This document shows, in pieces, positions 33,993 to 43,223 of a DNA stretch of 64,000 nucleotides (position 1 is its first letter; each line of letters opens with the position of its first letter). The position numbers were made by a program, and so were the translations under genes. The notes beneath the pieces are model-generated. The model was not told the origin of the DNA. It made no database searches and was given only the letters and a program-made list of their open reading frames with translations. The stretch comes from Mesoterricola silvestris (GTDB lineage: Bacteria > Acidobacteriota > Holophagae > Holophagales > Holophagaceae), in NCBI RefSeq assembly GCF_030295405.1, contig NZ_AP027080.1, forward strand, positions 3,394,001-3,458,000. The letters are read 5' to 3'.

Positions 33993-34649
33993 ATGCTGCA
34001 TCCCCACGTCCCGGATACCATCAAGGCCTTCGGCAAGCACCTCTTCGCCACCTTTCTCGGGCTCGTCATGGCCCTGGGGCTGGACAACTGGAACCATGAG
34101 CGGCTGCAGAAGCACGTGGCCCAGGACGCCCTCGCGAGCGTCCTGCGGGAGACGGACGCCAACCGGGAGGCCCTGCGGAAACTGGCCAGCACCAACAAAG
34201 ACCTGCCCGGGGAGCTGGCCGTGACCATCACGGCCCTGGAGAGCCTCCAGGACGCCCGGGCCCGGCGCCAGCCCTGGGTGTTCCCCGAGAACCTCGGCAA
34301 CCTCCTGATCATGCACACCGCGGGCAACCTCAAGAGCTCCGCCTGGAACATGGCCCTGGCCAACCAGTCCGTGCAGCGGTTCCCCAAGGCCAAGGCGGCG
34401 GAACTGGCCGATATCTACCAGCAGCTGGGCCGGCTCCAGGCCTTCCTGGACCTTCCGGTGGACTACACGCCCCTCACCGCCCTATCCGGGCCCAAGTCGG
34501 GGGCCGACATGAAGGCCCGCCTGGAGCGCTTCAGCCCGGGCGAGATCGAGCGGCTCATCGAGGGGCTTCGGGCCCTCAAGGTGCGGTTCGAGCTGGTCCA
34601 CCTGTGGGCGAATGGGCTGATGAAGGATCCCGAGAAGGCGTCCTCCTGA
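33993..34649 (+). CDS. membrane-anchored protein of unknown function, tandem paralogue 1
   Basis: This 218-residue protein begins with MLHPHVPDTIKAFGKHLFA and a hydrophobic helix (about residues 12-32), then a helical soluble domain rich in Ala/Leu/Glu. The next gene shares the N-terminal segment (HPHVPDT, FGKHL, ATFLGL, MALGL) but little afterwards. The product looks like an inner-membrane-anchored helical protein. The ATG at 33993 with GGAG upstream is preferred because it matches the paralogue's start; the longer frame adds 22 codons. I cannot assign a function. Confidence 0.75.
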   Translation: MLHPHVPDTIKAFGKHLFATFLGLVMALGLDNWNHERLQKHVAQDALASVLRETDANREALRKLASTNKDLPGELAVTITALESLQDARARRQPWVFPENLGNLLIMHTAGNLKSSAWNMALANQSVQRFPKAKAAELADIYQQLGRLQAFLDLPVDYTPLTALSGPKSGADMKARLERFSPGEIERLIEGLRALKVRFELVHLWANGLMKDPEKASS

Positions 34650-34688
34650 GGCTGCCGCAACCCCATCCCCTTCCCGGAGCTCCCCGCC

Positions 34689-35336
34689 ATGCTGCATCCC
34701 CACGTCCCCGACACCCTGAAGCACTTCGGAAAGCACCTCCTGGCCACCTTCCTGGGCCTCCTGATGGCCCTGGGCCTGGAGCAGTGGCGGGAGCACCGCC
34801 ACGACGCCAAGGTGGCTTCGGAGGCCCTGCGGGCCGTGGACGCGGAGATGGCGGAGAACCTGGACCGGGCCCGGACCCAGATCGCCCGGTGCGAGGCCAG
34901 CCTCAAGAGCCTCTCGGAGGTCGAGGCGCGCCTCGCGGCCATGGCCGAGGCCCGGAAGAAAGGCACCCTCCCCGACGAATCCCCCCTGGCCGTGAACACA
35001 GGCGTCGCCCTGGATTTCGTCCCCGACGCCTGGGACGCGTTCAAGGCCCAGGGCCTGCTCCGCTTCCTCCCCCAGGAACGCACCCGCCGCCTTTCCCGCT
35101 TCCACCGCATGGCCCGGGCCCTTCCCGAAATGGCGCGGCTGAATTTCTCCGGGGGGGACGCCTTCATGGTCCTGGCCTCCCGGCTCACCGAGAGCCCCGC
35201 GGCGTGGGCCAAGCTTCCGGCGCCGGAGTTCGACCGGTTCCGGGACGGGGTGCGCCTGACCCGGCTCTACTTCACCTGGTCCCAGAGCCAGCTCACGAAC
35301 CTGGAATCCGCGGGGCTGGAAGCCCTCAAGCCCTAG
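34689..35336 (+). CDS. membrane-anchored protein of unknown function, tandem paralogue 2
   Basis: This 215-residue protein lies 39 bp after its paralogue and shares the MLHPHVPDT leader and membrane helix. A coiled-coil region follows (EALRAVDAEMAENLDRARTQI), then a helical C-terminal part. GGAG precedes the ATG. The TAG stop lies in the CTAG at the left end of the MITE-like element (35333), so the original 3' end may have been altered or the CTAG may be a duplicated target. The function is unknown. Confidence 0.75.
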   Translation: MLHPHVPDTLKHFGKHLLATFLGLLMALGLEQWREHRHDAKVASEALRAVDAEMAENLDRARTQIARCEASLKSLSEVEARLAAMAEARKKGTLPDESPLAVNTGVALDFVPDAWDAFKAQGLLRFLPQERTRRLSRFHRMARALPEMARLNFSGGDAFMVLASRLTESPAAWAKLPAPEFDRFRDGVRLTRLYFTWSQSQLTNLESAGLEALKP

Positions 35337-35650
35337 GGCGTGTTTGCAAAGTAGGAGGCCCCGCGATGGTGGCACCGGCCATGGCAAGACAAGGCACGCG
35401 AGGAGGCCGTATTGGATATACGAACGACGAGCGTAACGCGGGATTGCCGTGGCCGATCTTTGCATCACTTGGGTCCACTCAATGTGGACCCAAGTGGTGC
35501 AAAGATCCACCCGAAGGGCGGCGCCCAGAGGCCCGCCTATCGCGTGCAAGTCCCTTGAAAATATGCCCCATATTCCCTGCGGGCCTTGCGCTCGATAATC
35601 GGGCCTCTGGGCGCCGTCGCGGGGCCTCCTACTTTGCAAACACGCCCTAG
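35333..35650. mobile_element. MITE-like element with 34-bp perfect terminal inverted repeats
   Basis: The 318-bp element begins and ends with CTAGGGCGTGTTTGC/GCAAACACGCCCTAG. The terminal repeats (35333-35366 and 35617-35650) are identical over 34 bp. Two further inverted repeats lie inside: a 24-bp stem with a 5-nt loop and one mismatch (35455-35507), and a 31-nt imperfect pair (35520-35550 with 35585-35615). No transposase is encoded, so movement would need a partner in trans. CTAG may be the duplicated target. The element ends 1 nt before the ATG of the patatin gene. Confidence 0.85.
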
Positions 35651-35651
35651 C

Positions 35652-38348
35652 ATGATCAAGGCGCTCTGGCTCCTGCCCGCGCTGTCCCTCTTCGGGCAGT
35701 GCCAGGTTCCGTCCACCTGCGTCCGGCTGGAGGCGGAAGCCCCCCGCCCCGGGACCTGGCAGGCCCCCCGGTGGCGGGCCCCGGGCCAGCGGCGCATCGC
35801 CCTCGCCCTGCGGGGCGGGGCCGCCAAGGGCCTCGCCCACATCGGCGTCCTCCAGCGCTTCGAGGAGGAGGGCCTCCCCGTGGACGCCATCACCGGCACC
35901 AGCGCCGGGGCCTTCGTCGCCGCCCTGGCGGCCTCGGGCTTTTCCGGGAGCAACCAGGTGCGCGTCTTCCAGGAGATGAATTTCAGCGCGCTCCTGGACG
36001 ACCGGCGCCGGTCCATGGGGCTCACCCTCGCGGAGGAGGAGGACAGCAACGCCAACTTCCTCAACCTGCTGGTCACCGGGAAGAAATCCGACATGATCCC
36101 CGGCCGGGCGCGCACCCTGCGCGTGCAGAAGAGCCTCTATGGCCTCCTGGGCCACGCATTCCTCACCTTCGGGGAGGACTTCGACCGCATGCGCATCCCC
36201 ATCCGCATCGTCGCCTCCGACCTGCGAACGGGGGATCCCTGGGTGTTCCGGCGCGGGTCCCTGGCGGAGGCCGTGCAGGCTTCCATGACCATTCCGGGCC
36301 TCCTGGCGCCGCCGGAGGTGGAGGGCCACCAGCTGGTGGACGGGGGCCTGGTGGAGAACCTGCCCGTCCTCATCTCCCGGCGGGAATTCCCGGACATGGT
36401 CCAGGTGGGCGTGGACATCGCCCGCAAATGGGACGGCACCCACGTGCGGGACCTGGTGACCCTGTTCAACCGGTCCCTGGACGTCTCCATGCGCCAGAGC
36501 GAGGAGCGCAGCAGGAAGGCCGCGGACGTACTCGTCACCCCCGACACCGCGGGCGTCGACGACTTCGATTTCCAGGGCCAGGTGAAGGTCCTGGTGGCCG
36601 CGGGCCGGAAGGCCTTCGACGAGCAGTTGGCGGCCCTGGAGCAGCAGATCCATGGCCCCGAGGGCGAGCGCATCGCCACCCGGAACCCCCTGGAAGTGGT
36701 CCCACCCGGCTCGCCGGAGATCCAAAGGCTGGTGGAAGCCTCCCTGCCCCCCGGCGGCGCCCTCCGGTACCGGGATCTCTACCGGCTCCTGCGCCGCCTC
36801 CACCACCACCTCCCCCTCGCCGACGCCTGGGTCGAGATTCCCGCCGACCCCGCCCGGCCCGCCCAGCTCCACACCGTGTTCCAGCCCCCCGTGAGCCGGG
36901 TGGAGATCCAGCTCCCCGCAGGACTCCCCGAAGCGGAGGCCCGCCTGTACCGGGAACGGGTGGCCGTCCCGGGCCTGCGGCCCGGGGATCCCTTCTCCCC
37001 GGAGGCCATGGACGCCTGCCTGGCGGAATTCCCGCTGTACGCCGCCCTGCCCCACGTGGCCTACCTCCGGTTCAAGGCCTCCACCTTCGATCCCGCCACG
37101 GGCCTCCTCGCCTTCCGGGGGGAGGCGGTGCGCCTGGATGGGATCGACGTCGCGCCCGCGTTCTGGGAAGCCCCCTTCCACCGCTTCTTCCGGGACCTGG
37201 AGGGCCGGCCCCTCTACCCGGGGGACCTCCTCCAGCGCATCGACATGGCGAGGATCCGGTTCGGCATCACCGGGTTCAGGACCCCTCCCGATTCCCAGCC
37301 CGGCGCCGCCAGCCTCCGGGTCAAGCTCCTGCCCGAACGGGAAATGTCCGTGGGCCTCTCCCTGGCCCCCGCCTACGGCACCACCTGGGGTTCCCACCTG
37401 GGGCTCGGGGCGGAGGTGCGCAACCCCATGGGCGTGCCCATCGCCCTGGCGCTGGAGGGCGCGATCAATTCCAGGCAGAAGCGCGCCGCCCTGCACCTGG
37501 ACCGGGAGCTCACCTGGCTGCCGGGCCTTGGCTACACCGCCTACGCCGAATTCGCCCGCCAGCGCTACGAGAACGATCTCGTCACGGCGGAGGGGCCCGC
37601 CGGGGTCGACGACCTCGTGACCCGCCACCAGAGCCTGGGGTTCGGCCTCTGGGGCCGCTTCGGCGGCGACGACCACGGCATGGTGCGCCTGGGCGTGGAG
37701 GAGCGCCGGTCCTCCTTCTCCACCTCCGCCTTCGATGGGAGCCGGAACCTGGAGCGCACGGTCCAGGCCTCCGTGGAATGGGACGATTTCGATTTCCACG
37801 CCCTGCCGCGGGAAGGGACGCTGCTCCGGCTCCGGGGCGGACGCAGCTTCCAGGTCCAGGGGGACCTCCCGGCCTTCAAGTTCGGGTACGCCCGCGCGCG
37901 CCACATGGTGGGCCTGCCCTCCCTGCCCTTCAGCCTCGATTTCGACGCGGAGGCCTGCCTGGGCTGGAACACGCCCCTCCCGCGCTGGTACGCCCTCGGC
38001 GGCGCCGATTCCCTCATCGGATCCCAGGGCGCGTCCTTCCTCATGCCCAGCGCGGCCCTCTTCCGGTTCGGGGCTCCCCTCACCTCCGTCAGCGTGTTCG
38101 GCATCGGCGTGCAGATCGCGCCGCGGCTGGACTGGGGGCGCTTCGCGGTCCGGCCCGGGGACCTGGGCCGGGGGTCGCGGATCTTCGGCAAGGGCGTGGT
38201 GCTGCGCTCCATCGTCCAGACCTTCCACGTGACCCTCTCCTTCGGCCAGACGGAACGCCGGGATGCCGGGCAGCAAATCACCCGCAAGGGAAGCGAATTC
38301 ACGTTGCTCGTCGGAACCCGCCCCCTGGATTTGTGGAAGCAGCGATAG
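35652..38348 (+). CDS. patatin-like phospholipase fused to outer-membrane beta-barrel (PlpD/type Vd-like)
   Basis: This 898-residue protein joins an N-terminal patatin lipase to a C-terminal Omp85-like barrel, as in PlpD-type outer-membrane phospholipases. Residues 1 to about 20 resemble a signal peptide. Patatin motifs are RGGAAKGLAHIG (oxyanion loop, about 53-64), GTSAG with the nucleophile Ser (about 84) and DGG (about 229). A POTRA-like linking region follows, then a beta-rich barrel from about 600 to the end. The ATG is immediately after the MITE-like element, with no clear ribosome binding site outside the element's terminal repeat. The native promoter may therefore have been displaced. 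Confidence 0.87.
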   Translation: MIKALWLLPALSLFGQCQVPSTCVRLEAEAPRPGTWQAPRWRAPGQRRIALALRGGAAKGLAHIGVLQRFEEEGLPVDAITGTSAGAFVAALAASGFSGSNQVRVFQEMNFSALLDDRRRSMGLTLAEEEDSNANFLNLLVTGKKSDMIPGRARTLRVQKSLYGLLGHAFLTFGEDFDRMRIPIRIVASDLRTGDPWVFRRGSLAEAVQASMTIPGLLAPPEVEGHQLVDGGLVENLPVLISRREFPDMVQVGVDIARKWDGTHVRDLVTLFNRSLDVSMRQSEERSRKAADVLVTPDTAGVDDFDFQGQVKVLVAAGRKAFDEQLAALEQQIHGPEGERIATRNPLEVVPPGSPEIQRLVEASLPPGGALRYRDLYRLLRRLHHHLPLADAWVEIPADPARPAQLHTVFQPPVSRVEIQLPAGLPEAEARLYRERVAVPGLRPGDPFSPEAMDACLAEFPLYAALPHVAYLRFKASTFDPATGLLAFRGEAVRLDGIDVAPAFWEAPFHRFFRDLEGRPLYPGDLLQRIDMARIRFGITGFRTPPDSQPGAASLRVKLLPEREMSVGLSLAPAYGTTWGSHLGLGAEVRNPMGVPIALALEGAINSRQKRAALHLDRELTWLPGLGYTAYAEFARQRYENDLVTAEGPAGVDDLVTRHQSLGFGLWGRFGGDDHGMVRLGVEERRSSFSTSAFDGSRNLERTVQASVEWDDFDFHALPREGTLLRLRGGRSFQVQGDLPAFKFGYARARHMVGLPSLPFSLDFDAEACLGWNTPLPRWYALGGADSLIGSQGASFLMPSAALFRFGAPLTSVSVFGIGVQIAPRLDWGRFAVRPGDLGRGSRIFGKGVVLRSIVQTFHVTLSFGQTERRDAGQQITRKGSEFTLLVGTRPLDLWKQR

Positions 38349-38354
38349 GAGGGG

Positions 38355-39671
38355 TCAGGGTTCCTCCTCCTCATCCAGGATCACCGTCCCCAGGCTGAGC
38401 ACCTCCCCGGCCTCCACCAGGGGCAGTTCCTGGACGTCGCGGAGCTTGCGGCCGATGGCGCGGGTGCGGCGCGCGGCCTCGTCCACGGTGCTGGAGGCCT
38501 GCTGGAGCTTCTTCTGGACCTTGTCCAGCACCAGGCCGTAGCTGGTCCATTCCGTCTTCACGGCGCCCAGGAGGTTCCACACGTCGCTGGAGCGGCGCTG
38601 GATGGCCAGGGTGCGGAAGCCCATCTGCAGGCTGTTCAGGATGGACCAGAGGGTGGTGGGCCCGGCGACGACCACGCGGCTCCGGCTCTGCACCTGGTCC
38701 AGGAGGCCCCGGCGCCGGATGACCTCGGCGAAGAGCCCCTCCGTGGGCAGGAAGAGGATGCCGAAATCGGTGGTGCGGGGGGGGTTCAGGTACTTGTCGG
38801 CGATGTCCTTGGCGCACTGCCGGATGCGCAGCTCCAGCTGGGCCCCGGCCTCCTCCGCGGCCACGGGGTCCGCGCGCTCCTGGGCCTCGGTGAGGCGCTG
38901 GTAGTCCTCCACGGGGAACTTGGCGTCGATGGGCAGCCAGACCACCTCGTCGCCCTGGCCCGGCATGCGCACCGCGTACTCCACGCGCTCGGCGCCGCCC
39001 TTGGGGGCCACGTTGGCCTCGTACTGGTCCGGGGTGAGCACCTGCTCCAGGAGCGCGCCCAGCTGGACCTCTCCCCAGGTGCCGCGGGTCTTGACGTTGG
39101 TGAGGACCTTCTTGAGGTCGCCCACGCCCGCGGCCAGGGCCTGCATCTCCCCCAGGCCCCTGTAGACCTGCTCCAGGCGCTCGCTCACGAGCCGGAAGGA
39201 CTCGCCCAGGCGCTTCTCCAGGGTGCCCTGGAGCTTCTCGTCCACGGTGGCGCGCATGGCGTCCAGCTGCCCCTCCACGGACGCCCGGAGGGCGTCCAGT
39301 TCCTTCTTCTGGGCCTCGCTGAGGCCGGTGAGGACGCGCAGCACGGAATCGTTGGCGTTCTTGAGCCCGGCGCCCACCTCCTCCCGGAGGGCCTTGGCGG
39401 CGGCCGCGCCCTCCTGGCGCGCGGCCTCCAGCTTCTGCTCGTGGGTGCGCACCAGGTTGGCGAACTGGGTGGAAAGGGTGTCCACCAGGATGTTCAGCGA
39501 GGCCGCCAGCTCCTGCCGGGCCTGGCGCGCCGCGGCGGAGGCCTCCTCCCGGTTCCGGGCGAACTCCTCCCGCATGGCGCGGTCCCCGGGGCCCCGGCGC
39601 AGGAGCGCCACCTGGCACGCGGCGACGAACACCAGGACGAACAGGACGGCGGCAAGGAGGGTCTCGGTCAT
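38355..39671 (-). CDS. rmuC: DNA recombination protein RmuC
   Basis: RmuC proteins limit DNA rearrangement at inverted repeats in E. coli; the mechanism is not firmly known. The 438-residue product has an N-terminal membrane helix (about 4-20), a long coiled coil (about 30-180) and the RmuC domain with LGALLEQVLTPDQYEANV, LPIDAKFPVEDYQRL, TDFGILFLPTEGLFAEVI and SPTTL-like GPTTLWSILNSL. It converges on the patatin gene with a 6-bp gap. Its presence near several large inverted repeats is suggestive only. Confidence 0.92.
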   Translation of the reverse strand: MTETLLAAVLFVLVFVAACQVALLRRGPGDRAMREEFARNREEASAAARQARQELAASLNILVDTLSTQFANLVRTHEQKLEAARQEGAAAAKALREEVGAGLKNANDSVLRVLTGLSEAQKKELDALRASVEGQLDAMRATVDEKLQGTLEKRLGESFRLVSERLEQVYRGLGEMQALAAGVGDLKKVLTNVKTRGTWGEVQLGALLEQVLTPDQYEANVAPKGGAERVEYAVRMPGQGDEVVWLPIDAKFPVEDYQRLTEAQERADPVAAEEAGAQLELRIRQCAKDIADKYLNPPRTTDFGILFLPTEGLFAEVIRRRGLLDQVQSRSRVVVAGPTTLWSILNSLQMGFRTLAIQRRSSDVWNLLGAVKTEWTSYGLVLDKVQKKLQQASSTVDEAARRTRAIGRKLRDVQELPLVEAGEVLSLGTVILDEEEEP

Positions 39672-39699
39672 GCCTTCTCCGGGTCGGTGGGTCTCCAGC

Positions 39700-40428
39700 C
39701 TACCCGAGGTACGCCTCCACGACGCGCTCGTTGCGCCCCAGGTCCTCCCGGGTTCCCGCCACCGCGACCCGGCCCCGCTCCAGGACGTAGGCGTAGTCGG
39801 CCACCTCCAGGGCGGTCACGGCGAACTGCTCCACCAGCAGGAGCGTGGTGCCTTCGGCCTTGAGCCGGCGGATGGCGGCGTAGACCTCCTGGATGATCAC
39901 GGGGGCCAGGCCCATGCTGGGTTCATCCAGAAGCAGCACCTTGGGGCGGGCCATGAGGGCCCGGGCGATCGCCAGCATCTGCTGTTCGCCGCCGGAGAGG
40001 GTTCCGGCCTGCTGGCGCCGGCGTTCCTTGAGGCGGGGGAAGCGCTCGTAGGCCTCCTCCAGGTCCCGCGCGGCCCGGCGCCGGTACCCGAAGAACCGCG
40101 GCAGGCGCGAATAGGCGCCCAGGAGCAGGTTGTCCTCCGTGGACAGCGGCCCGAAGATCTTCCGGCCTTCCGGGGCGTGGGCCAGGCCCAGGCGCGCGAT
40201 GCGGGAGGCATCCCGTCCCTCCACGTGCTCCCCGTCCAGGACGATGGCGCCCCGGGTGGGGCGCAGGAGGCCCGAGATCAGCCGCATGGCGGTGGTCTTG
40301 CCGGCGCCGTTGGGCCCGATGAGGGCGACCACGGAGCCCTTGGCCACCTCCAGGGAGACGCCCTGGAGCACATCCACCGTGCCGTAGCCTCCGTGGAGGT
40401 CCTCGATGCGGAGCATGGGCGCGTTCAT
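39700..40428 (-). CDS. livF: branched-chain amino acid ABC transporter ATP-binding protein LivF
   Basis: This is the second ATPase of a LivFGHM-type importer, 242 residues. Walker A is GPNGAGKT (about 38-45), the signature is LSGGEQQMLAIARALM, Walker B is VLLLDEPSMGLAP, and a LLLVEQ H-loop region follows. The ATG at 40428 overlaps the stop of the LivM-LivG fusion by 4 nt. Order and overlap place it last in a five-function ABC operon. The substrate is probably an amino acid or amide, inferred from family only. Confidence 0.93.
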   Translation of the reverse strand: MNAPMLRIEDLHGGYGTVDVLQGVSLEVAKGSVVALIGPNGAGKTTAMRLISGLLRPTRGAIVLDGEHVEGRDASRIARLGLAHAPEGRKIFGPLSTEDNLLLGAYSRLPRFFGYRRRAARDLEEAYERFPRLKERRRQQAGTLSGGEQQMLAIARALMARPKVLLLDEPSMGLAPVIIQEVYAAIRRLKAEGTTLLLVEQFAVTALEVADYAYVLERGRVAVAGTREDLGRNERVVEAYLG

Positions 40429-42344
40429 GGGGCGGACTCCCGGGGCAGGCCGAGGTAGGCCTCCAGCACCCTGGGATCGCGCTTGACGTCCTGGGCACGG
40501 CCTTCGGCGAGCATGCGGCCCCCGTCCATGACGGTCACGTAGTGGCAGAGCTCGCTCACCACGTCCATGTGGTGCTCGATGAGCAGGATGGCGATGCCGC
40601 GTTCGTGGACCTTGCGGATGACGCCCATGAGGCGCAGCACGTCGGGATGGGCCAGCCCCGCGGCGGGCTCGTCCAGGATGAGGACCGCCGGCCTGCGGGC
40701 CAGGGCCCGGGCCAGTTCCAGGAAACGCTGGGCGCCGTAGGTGAGGTCCCGCGCCCGGACCCGGGCCTCGGCCTCCAGGCCCACCAGGGCCAGGGCGTCG
40801 GCCTGGGCGCGGCGCTCCTCCTTCCGGCCCAGGCCCGCCACCAGGAGCGGCAACGGCATGCGGAAGGCGCCGTGCAGGGCCACCAGCACGTTGTCCAGGG
40901 CGCTGAGCTCCCCGAAGAGCTGGAGGTTCTGGAAGGTGCGGGCCACCCCGGCCCGGGCCATGGCCACCATGCCCAGACGGGTGACGGGGGCCCCCTGCAG
41001 ACGGATCTCGCCGCCGGTGGGCGGGTAGAGGCCCGATACGACGTTCACCAGCGTGCTCTTTCCGGATCCGTTGGGCCCGATGAGGCCGTGGATGCTGCCG
41101 GATTCCACCTGGAGCGTGATGCCGTCCACCGCCCTGACGCCCCCGAAGTGCCGCCGGAGCTCCTTCACGGCCAGCACCGGCCCGGGCCCGTTCTCCTGGG
41201 CGGGAAGCGCGTCGTCCAGGGCGGATGGCGCCGGCAGGGACGCGGGGGGCACCCGGAAGACCCCCTCCAGGAAGCGGGAGGCGAAGCCCATGAGCCCCTC
41301 GGGCAGGCCCACCACCACGGCGAAGAGCATGAGCGCGAAAATGCCCTTGCGCCAGTCCTCGGTGTTCTTCACCAGGAGCCCGCCCACCGCCAGGAGCGCC
41401 ATGGCGGCCACGGGCGCCAGGGCCTGGAAGGCTCCCGAGCGCCTTCGCGCCAGCCCCCGGATCCCCGCCGCCAGGGCCGCCAGAAGCCCGAGGAAGGCCA
41501 GGACCAGGAAGAGCCGGCGGTCCGAAAGGAGGTTGGGCAGGAGCACCACGACGCAGGCCCCCACGAAGGCGCCCCAGAGGCTCTTGCGGCCGCCCAGCAC
41601 CACCCCCAGGAGCAGGATCACCATCAGGTCGTAGGTGAAGATCTGCGGCTGGAGGTACTGGAAATTGAAGGCGTAGAGGCCCCCGGCCAGGCCCCCGAGC
41701 CCCGACCCCAGCGCGAAGCCGGCCACCTTGTGCCGGTAGGTGCCGACGCCCATGGCGTCCGTGGCGATGGGGCTGTCCCGCAGCGCCTCGAAGGCGCGGC
41801 CCCAGTGGGAGGCCAGGAGGTTGCGCATGGTGACCCACACCAGGGCCAGGGCCGCCAGGCAGAGCCAATAGAAGCCCCGGGGCTCCAGGGCCATGCCCAG
41901 GAAGCGCGGGCGGGCCAGGCTGAGGCCCTGGGCGCCGCCCGTGAGGGATTCCAGCTCGTTGAGGGCGGTGACGGTCAGGGCCGAGAAGCTCAGGGTCGCC
42001 AGGGCGAACTGCGGCCCCTCCAGGCGCAGCGCGGGCAGGGCCAGGAGCCCGCCCAGGACGAGGCCCACCAGCGCGGCCGCCAGGAGCGCGGGAAGGAGCC
42101 CCCCGCCGAACCGCGTGACCACGATGCCGGCGGCGTAGGCGCCCAGGCCCAGGAAGGCCACCTGCCCCAGGTTGATCTGGCCCAGGTAGCCCACCGAAAC
42201 GTCCAGGCCGATGAGCAGGACCCCGTAGATGGCCAGGAGCGTCAAGAGACCCAGGGCGTAGGGATTCGTCACCGCCACGGGAACCGCCGCCAGCAGGGCC
42301 AGGACCAGCACCTCGGCGCCGCGAAGGAGCAGGAAGCGCCGCAT
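40425..42344 (-). CDS. livM-livG fusion: fused LivM permease and LivG ATPase of an amino-acid-type ABC importer
   Basis: The single 639-residue frame joins a LivM-type permease (about 1-370, with LDVSVGYLGQINLGQVAFLGLGAYAAG and repeated hydrophobic helices) to a LivG-type ATPase (about 395-639). The ATPase has Walker A GPNGSGKS (about 420), Walker B VLILDEPAAGLAHPD and LLIEHHMDVV. The signature reads LTYGAQR, where LivG usually has an S/P then G-E/Q. These two proteins are commonly separate, so this looks like a gene fusion. The ATG at 42344 overlaps the LivH stop by 1 nt (TGATG). Confidence 0.92.
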   Translation of the reverse strand: MRRFLLLRGAEVLVLALLAAVPVAVTNPYALGLLTLLAIYGVLLIGLDVSVGYLGQINLGQVAFLGLGAYAAGIVVTRFGGGLLPALLAAALVGLVLGGLLALPALRLEGPQFALATLSFSALTVTALNELESLTGGAQGLSLARPRFLGMALEPRGFYWLCLAALALVWVTMRNLLASHWGRAFEALRDSPIATDAMGVGTYRHKVAGFALGSGLGGLAGGLYAFNFQYLQPQIFTYDLMVILLLGVVLGGRKSLWGAFVGACVVVLLPNLLSDRRLFLVLAFLGLLAALAAGIRGLARRRSGAFQALAPVAAMALLAVGGLLVKNTEDWRKGIFALMLFAVVVGLPEGLMGFASRFLEGVFRVPPASLPAPSALDDALPAQENGPGPVLAVKELRRHFGGVRAVDGITLQVESGSIHGLIGPNGSGKSTLVNVVSGLYPPTGGEIRLQGAPVTRLGMVAMARAGVARTFQNLQLFGELSALDNVLVALHGAFRMPLPLLVAGLGRKEERRAQADALALVGLEAEARVRARDLTYGAQRFLELARALARRPAVLILDEPAAGLAHPDVLRLMGVIRKVHERGIAILLIEHHMDVVSELCHYVTVMDGGRMLAEGRAQDVKRDPRVLEAYLGLPRESAP

Positions 42345-43222
42345 CACACTTTCCGGATGATGGCCCTGCCGAACAGCCCGTAGGGGCGCGCGGCCAGCGT
42401 GGTGATGAGAAGGACGAGGCCCGGCGCCTCCCGCCAGCCGCTGCCCAGGTAGAAGCTGGCCAGGCTCTCCAGGGCGCCCAGGGCCATGCCCACCACGACC
42501 ACCCCGAACCCCGAATCCAGGCCGGCCACCACGGCCACCGAGAAGGCCTTGAGCACCAGCACGGCCCCCATGGTGGGCCCCACGGTGGTGATGGGCGAGA
42601 CCAGGATGCCCGCCAGCGCGGCCACGGCCCCCGAGAATCCGTAGCTGAGCATGACCGTGCGCCGGGAGGAGATGCCCATGAGTTCGGCGGCCTCCGGATC
42701 CGCGCTCACGGCCTCGAAGGCCTTGCCCTGCAGCGTGGCGCGTTTGAAGAGCTCGATCAGGCCCATGACCGCGAGGGCGCCCACGGCCACGGACAGCTCC
42801 AGGGGCGTGACCTCGATGCCGAGAACGCGGATGGCCTCCGAGGGGATGGGCGTGGGGAAGGGCCGGTCGTCCCGGCCCCAGAGGTTCTCCGAAGCCGACA
42901 GGAGGAACAATCCGAGGATGATCGTGAGCATGATCCAGCCCTCGGACTTCTGCTGGAGGGCCAGGCGCACCGCGGCCCGCTCCACGGCGAGGCCCGCCAG
43001 CGCCCCGAAGAGGAGGGCGCAGGGGACCATGAGGCCGTAGGGAAGGCCCAGGTCGGTGAACGTGAGGGCCACGAAGGCCGACACCATCACCAGTTCCCCC
43101 TGGCCGAAATTCAGGCTCCGGCTCGTGGCGTAGGTGAGCTGGAACCCGTAGGCGATGAGCGCGTACACGAGGCCCATGAGGGCCCCGCTGACGGCCATCT
43201 GCCCGATGATGCGGAGGTCCAT
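42344..43222 (-). CDS. livH: branched-chain amino acid ABC transporter permease LivH
   Basis: This is the other permease of the importer, 292 residues with about eight hydrophobic helices. Motifs include GLVYALIAYGFQLTYATSRS, LNFGQGELVMVSAFVA and FSGAVAALAGILVSPI, which are typical of LivH. It follows the binding-protein gene on the minus strand with 1 bp between and overlaps the next gene, so all four proteins are probably co-translated. Confidence 0.93.
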   Translation of the reverse strand: MDLRIIGQMAVSGALMGLVYALIAYGFQLTYATSRSLNFGQGELVMVSAFVALTFTDLGLPYGLMVPCALLFGALAGLAVERAAVRLALQQKSEGWIMLTIILGLFLLSASENLWGRDDRPFPTPIPSEAIRVLGIEVTPLELSVAVGALAVMGLIELFKRATLQGKAFEAVSADPEAAELMGISSRRTVMLSYGFSGAVAALAGILVSPITTVGPTMGAVLVLKAFSVAVVAGLDSGFGVVVVGMALGALESLASFYLGSGWREAPGLVLLITTLAARPYGLFGRAIIRKV

Positions 43223-43223
43223 G

